In this document: positions 28,886 through 32,910 of the stretch, piece after piece | Position numbering within the stretch: the first letter of the stretch is position 1 | Layout of the letters: each line of letters begins with the position of its first letter | Position numbers and translations under genes: made by a program | The notes under the pieces: model-generated | The model's input: the letters and a program-made list of their open reading frames with translations, nothing else | The model's database searches: none | What the model was told of the DNA's origin: nothing | Assembly (NCBI GenBank): GCA_021741765.1 | Contig: JAIOXH010000005.1 | Coordinates: forward strand, 1-32,910 | Direction: 5' to 3' | Origin: Aurantimicrobium sp. | Lineage (GTDB): Bacteria > Actinomycetota > Actinomycetes > Actinomycetales > Microbacteriaceae | Length of the DNA stretch: 32,910 nucleotides

Positions 28886-29833
28886 GTGCGTCGTTCCCTG
28901 TCACTCCTTGTCATTGCCGCTCTTGCCGCAACCGCTCTTGCTGGTTGCGCGACTTCGTCCGCGGATGCGACCTGCACGTATGACGAAAAGACCGGTGATG
29001 GGGTTTCCGCAGTTTCCGTCACTGGCAGCTTTGGGTCTACCCCCGACGTCACTTTTGCCACGCCACTCAAGGCATCAACAAATCAATACGTTGTTTTGTC
29101 TGAGGGTGACGGACTCGTCTCCCACGCTGGCGACACCGTTGTTGTAGATGTTTCTCTCTTTGACGGCACGACCGCGGAGCTTCTGTCATCGTCCAAGTAC
29201 GACGGAGCAGGCTTCGCCCTGTTGCCACTCGACGCGACAGCGCAACCAGCACTGGCCAAAGCCCTTGAGTGCGTTCAGGTCGGTAGCCGCGTTCTGGCCG
29301 TTATCGGCGACGCACCAAACCTCACGACTGCGCTGGGGTTGGCGGCCGGAACGACGCTGGTCTTCGTCTTCGACGTTCACGACGTTTACCTGGGCAAGGC
29401 CAACGGAACGCCACAAAATGTTCCCGACGGATTTCCCATGATTGTGCTCGCCGAAGACGGAACACCGGGAATTACCTTCATGTCCGGGGCGACACCTCCC
29501 GTGGAGACGCGAATCGCGGTTTTGAAGGCCGGCACCGGCGCCACCGTTGGAGCTGATTCGCAGGTCACTGTCGCTTACTCCGGCTGGCTATGGCCTGCCG
29601 ACGGCGGCACACCCACTCAATTTGATTCGACCTGGGCGAACGGCAAGAAGCCCGCCACCTTCGGCCTCTCCGGCGTCGTTCCCGGCTTCTCCAAAGCCCT
29701 CATGGGTCAAAAAGTCGGGTCGCAGATTGAAGTCATCATTAGCCCGGAAGACGGCTATGGTTCTGCGGGCACCGGAAGAATCCCGCCCAACTCAACTCTG
29801 GTTTTCGTGATTGACATCCTGGGCGTCAACTAG
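28886..29833 (+). CDS. FKBP-type peptidyl-prolyl cis-trans isomerase lipoprotein
   Basis: From GTG 28886: VRRSLSLLVIAALAATALAGC lipobox; C-terminal FKBP domain VTVAYSGWLWPADGG...FDSTWANGKKPATFGLSGVVPGFSKALMGQKVGSQIEVIISPEDGYG...IPPNSTLVFVIDILGV. Confidence 0.9.
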   Translation: MRRSLSLLVIAALAATALAGCATSSADATCTYDEKTGDGVSAVSVTGSFGSTPDVTFATPLKASTNQYVVLSEGDGLVSHAGDTVVVDVSLFDGTTAELLSSSKYDGAGFALLPLDATAQPALAKALECVQVGSRVLAVIGDAPNLTTALGLAAGTTLVFVFDVHDVYLGKANGTPQNVPDGFPMIVLAEDGTPGITFMSGATPPVETRIAVLKAGTGATVGADSQVTVAYSGWLWPADGGTPTQFDSTWANGKKPATFGLSGVVPGFSKALMGQKVGSQIEVIISPEDGYGSAGTGRIPPNSTLVFVIDILGVN

Positions 29834-29838
29834 GACAC

Positions 29839-30837
29839 ATGGTGGCAGAAGAACCCAGCAAGGTCATTCGGCAATTCAGTCTGATTCACGCCATGCTGGC
29901 GTCGCGCTTTGGTCTGACCGTCGACGAAATTCTTAACACGGTCGACGGCTACCGGGACACCTTCGATCCCTACTCCGAGAAGTCGCTCGCGGCCGTTACC
30001 AAGAGTTTTGAACGCGATAAAAAGGATGTCCGTGACCTCGGCATCGTCATACAGACCCGGTCTCCGGCCGATGCGTCCACCGACAATCACGGCGTCCGCT
30101 ACCTGATCGATCCCGCCACCTACGTTCTTCCAGCAGACGTCGAATTTTCGAGGGGTGAGATTGCCCTACTCCAGGTGGCGGCGCGCGCGTGGCAACAAGG
30201 ATCGATGAACAAGGAGGCTCTCCGCGCCCTCAACAAGTTGCGCTCGCTGGGCATCGAACCGGACAGCTCACTCACGGGAGTTCGGCCGCGTATCTCCGGG
30301 TGGAATGGTGCGGTCGACGGATTTAGCGAAATCCTCTCGGAAGCCGGTGTCGCCGAGTTCGACTACCTCAAGCCGGGTGACATCACTCCGGCGACCAGGC
30401 ACGCGGCCCCGCTCGCACTCATCGACTGGAATGGCCTCTGGTACCTGTTGGCTTGGGACCTCGACCGTATCGCCGAGCGAACATTTCTGATTTCTCGCGT
30501 GACCACAGTTCCGCGCATGGTTCCGAGCCTTCGCCACGAGCGGTCAACCGACGATTTTGCGTCGCGGCTCACGGCAGAACTTGAAGAGTTGGCAGCGGAG
30601 AACATAGCCCGCGTTCGAGCCGTTGTCGATTCTGACGCGGATTTTCGATTGACGGCAAAGTATGGTGCTGCAGATGCTCACGGGGAGATCTGCATCCCCA
30701 CGGCCGACCTCGACCTGCTCGCCGATGAACTTGTTGAGTTCGGTTGGGATGTCGAGATCATCGCTCCCGAGCAATTGCGATCGCGCATCCACACACGTTT
30801 CGACGTGCTGAGAGTGACGCACGGGGGCACGTCGTGA
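29839..30837 (+). CDS. pafB: WYL domain-containing transcriptional regulator, PafB-like
   Basis: 332 aa; N-terminal HTH-like region, APLALIDWNGLWYLLAWDLDRIAERTFLISRV WYL-type segment; paired with a second WYL gene. Confidence 0.85.
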   Translation: MVAEEPSKVIRQFSLIHAMLASRFGLTVDEILNTVDGYRDTFDPYSEKSLAAVTKSFERDKKDVRDLGIVIQTRSPADASTDNHGVRYLIDPATYVLPADVEFSRGEIALLQVAARAWQQGSMNKEALRALNKLRSLGIEPDSSLTGVRPRISGWNGAVDGFSEILSEAGVAEFDYLKPGDITPATRHAAPLALIDWNGLWYLLAWDLDRIAERTFLISRVTTVPRMVPSLRHERSTDDFASRLTAELEELAAENIARVRAVVDSDADFRLTAKYGAADAHGEICIPTADLDLLADELVEFGWDVEIIAPEQLRSRIHTRFDVLRVTHGGTS

Positions 30838-31856
30838 ACGAGTCGCCCGGTCGTTCTCCTCGGCGCCAACTGAACCCTCGTCCCCAGGCGACGGACGTCG
30901 TGGCGCGGATGCTCGCCGTGGTTCCGTTTCTCATAGACAATTCACCCATCTCCGTTAGCGAAGCTGCCTCGACGTTCGGAATCACTGAAAACGACATGCG
31001 GAACATCGTGCGCACGCTCTTTGTGACGGGAATCCCCGGAGATTCAGGAAAAGGACTTCACGGCGACCTCTTCGATTTTGATTTCGACACCTTTGAAGAC
31101 GACGACATCATCGAGATGACGAACCACGTTGGTCCAGCCGAAACGCCCCGTTTTTCTGGTCGCGAGGCCGCGGCCTTGATTGCTGGTCTCCAGTACATGT
31201 CCGACGTTGTGCGCGACGAAGAGAGGCCGTCGCTCGAGGGCCTGATCAGCAAGATCCGTCGCGGCGCCACCGGAAGTCCTGAAAACATATCGGTACCCCG
31301 GGCCCCCATACCCGATCGTGCAGAGCCGGTTGCCGGAGCCATTTCTCACGATCTGCAACTTGAGTTTGATTACCTCAACGCTGAAGGCTCCCTCGAGACC
31401 CGCAGTGTGTGCCCTATCCGCTTAGACGTTGTGGGTAATACCTGGTACCTCCGGGCGTACTGTCACCTTCGGCAGAGCATGCGCACGTTCCGCACGGATC
31501 GCATGAGAAACGTTGTCGTATCTTCTGAACACCGGGACCACCCAGTCGATCCCGCATCTCTGCCGGATACGCTTTTCGATACCCCCGCGACCGATTCTGG
31601 CATCGTGGTGACCGTTGAGCTGAGCGAGTCGGCTGTCTCGTTGCTCAGCGACTACAACGCACTCATTGGCGAGTCGACGCGCGGAACTTCTCGCGCAGAA
31701 CTCACCGTGGCACATCTGGGAAATCTCCGCAGACTCGTGGCACTCGCACCCGGGGCTATCCGCGTTGTGTCACCCGACTTCGCTGTCGCTGAGATAGCAC
31801 AGTGGGCAGACCGGGGGGCTGCGTGGCACAAAATTGACCCACTCACTCGTGCATAA
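30834..31856 (+). CDS. pafC: WYL domain-containing transcriptional regulator, PafC-like
   Basis: GTG 30834 start overlapping pafB by 4 bp; RMLAVVPFLIDNSPISVSEAASTFGITENDMRNIVRTLF; IRLDVVGNTWYLRAYCHLRQSMRTFRTDRM. Confidence 0.87.
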   Translation: MNESPGRSPRRQLNPRPQATDVVARMLAVVPFLIDNSPISVSEAASTFGITENDMRNIVRTLFVTGIPGDSGKGLHGDLFDFDFDTFEDDDIIEMTNHVGPAETPRFSGREAAALIAGLQYMSDVVRDEERPSLEGLISKIRRGATGSPENISVPRAPIPDRAEPVAGAISHDLQLEFDYLNAEGSLETRSVCPIRLDVVGNTWYLRAYCHLRQSMRTFRTDRMRNVVVSSEHRDHPVDPASLPDTLFDTPATDSGIVVTVELSESAVSLLSDYNALIGESTRGTSRAELTVAHLGNLRRLVALAPGAIRVVSPDFAVAEIAQWADRGAAWHKIDPLTRA

Positions 31857-31908
31857 GCGCCACACACACGTAAACTAGTCACAAGCCACCTAATGCAAAG
31901 GATTCACA

Positions 31909-32277
31909 GTGTTCCGAGGATTATTCGAGGGCTGGACGCCGGTCATCATCATCGTCATCATCGTTTTGCTATTCGGAGCGCCCAAACTGCCCGGACTGGC
32001 TCGAAGTCTCGGACAATCGATGCGCATATTCCGTGGCGAAATGAAGACGATGAAGGACGAAAAGAAGGACGCTGCGGCTCAGGCGGCAGCATCGGATTCT
32101 CGCTCGGGTTCGACACGGGCGGTGGCCAGCAAGGCGACCTCCGTGAGGGCCTCTTCTGCCAAGGCCACGTCGGTAAAGTCCACGTCCAGTAAGACCGCTC
32201 CCGCATCTGCGACAAAGTCACCTGCACGCTCCAGCACGGCCGCGCGCACACCCGCGGCAAAGAAGCCGTCCGCCTAG
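31909..32277 (+). CDS. tatA: Sec-independent protein translocase protein TatA
   Basis: 122 aa, GTG start; single TM VIIIVIIVLLFGAPKLPGLARSLGQSMRIFRGEMK, then Lys/Ala/Ser/Thr-rich tail; tatC follows. Confidence 0.93.
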   Translation: MFRGLFEGWTPVIIIVIIVLLFGAPKLPGLARSLGQSMRIFRGEMKTMKDEKKDAAAQAAASDSRSGSTRAVASKATSVRASSAKATSVKSTSSKTAPASATKSPARSSTAARTPAAKKPSA

Positions 32278-32280
32278 CAC

Positions 32281-32910
32281 GTGTCTGACGAATCGCGGCG
32301 TCGACCCCGACGGTCGGGTCGCATGACGCTTGGCGCGCATCTTCGGGAGTTTCGTAAGCGCCTCTACATCGCGGCTCTGGGCATCTTCCTGGGCGGCGTG
32401 GGGGGTTGGTTTACGGCCGATTTCATTCTTGACGCACTGAGGCAGCCCATTTTTACTCTGGCCGAGGCCCAAGGAAGAGTGGCGACGCTCAACTACGACG
32501 GCGTGACCTCGGCTTTCGACCTCAAACTGCAGATCGCTCTTACCGTGGGACTCGTGGTTTCCTCGCCCGTGTGGCTCTATCAGATTTGGGCGTTTTTTGT
32601 TCCCGCCATGACGAGGCGAGAGATCAAATACGTTCTGGCGTTTTTTCTTACGGCAATTCCGCTCTTTTTTGCCGGCTGTTACGCCGGCTGGGTTGTTTTT
32701 CCGCGCATCGTGCAACTGATGACAAGCTTTGCTCCAGCTGACGACGCCAGTATTCTCACCGCAAAGACCTACTTCGACTTTGTTCTCAAACTCGTGATTG
32801 TGGTGGGCGTGGGATTCGTCCTTCCCGTCTTCTTGGTGTTGCTGAATTTTGCCGGAGTGCTTTCTGCCAAGAGCATCCTCAAGTCTTGGCGCGTTGCGGT
32901 CTTGATCATC
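32281..32910 (+). CDS. tatC: Sec-independent protein translocase protein TatC (3' truncated by window)
   Basis: GTG 32281; MTLGAHLREFRKRLYIAALGIFLGGVGGWF..., VSSPVWLYQIWAFFVPAMTRREIKYV; open to the end of the window. Confidence 0.93.
   Translation, partial: MSDESRRRPRRSGRMTLGAHLREFRKRLYIAALGIFLGGVGGWFTADFILDALRQPIFTLAEAQGRVATLNYDGVTSAFDLKLQIALTVGLVVSSPVWLYQIWAFFVPAMTRREIKYVLAFFLTAIPLFFAGCYAGWVVFPRIVQLMTSFAPADDASILTAKTYFDFVLKLVIVVGVGFVLPVFLVLLNFAGVLSAKSILKSWRVAVLII

Noticed and set aside
1-32910. Search for CRISPR arrays, transposases, integrases, phage genes, toxin-antitoxin pairs or defence islands
   Set aside because: No regularly spaced repeats, IS-like inverted repeats or mobile-element protein motifs were seen; nearly every kilobase is covered by recognisable housekeeping genes.

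Overview
The window reads as a compact, high-GC actinobacterial chromosomal segment. Gene content and order suggest Microbacteriaceae or a close relative; this is inference, since no database search was possible. It is almost entirely core genome. From left to right: the 3' end of secG; rbpA; a minus-strand pentose-phosphate operon (tkt-tal-pgi-zwf-opcA-pgl); ctaB and ctaA convergent; a suf operon (sufB-sufD-Rieske-sufC-sufT-like); bioY; SURF1 and DUF3099; fabG; serB; an orphan ABC ATPase; type B L31 (rpmE2); a DnaQ-like exonuclease; an alpha/beta hydrolase with a GT4 glycosyltransferase; a sirtuin; a SpoU/TrmH methyltransferase; a D-Ala-D-Ala carboxypeptidase; an LRV-like repeat protein; tRNA-Leu(GAG); a PAC2-family protein; a HAD phosphatase; trmI; an FKBP lipoprotein; pafB and pafC; tatA; and a truncated tatC. 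I found no mobile elements, CRISPR arrays, phage genes or recognisable defence systems. I do not see a convincing new multi-gene system. The most notable observation is a probable absence: trmI sits about 40 bp from the FKBP lipoprotein and pafBC, where proteasome-bearing actinobacteria usually carry arc-dop-pup-(prcBA)-pafA. The flanking PAC2, trmI and pafBC genes are retained. Secondary points are a suf operon without sufR, sufS or sufU but with an embedded Rieske protein, a stand-alone LRV-repeat protein, a degenerate tandem FKBP lipoprotein, and a 57-bp tail-to-tail coding overlap.
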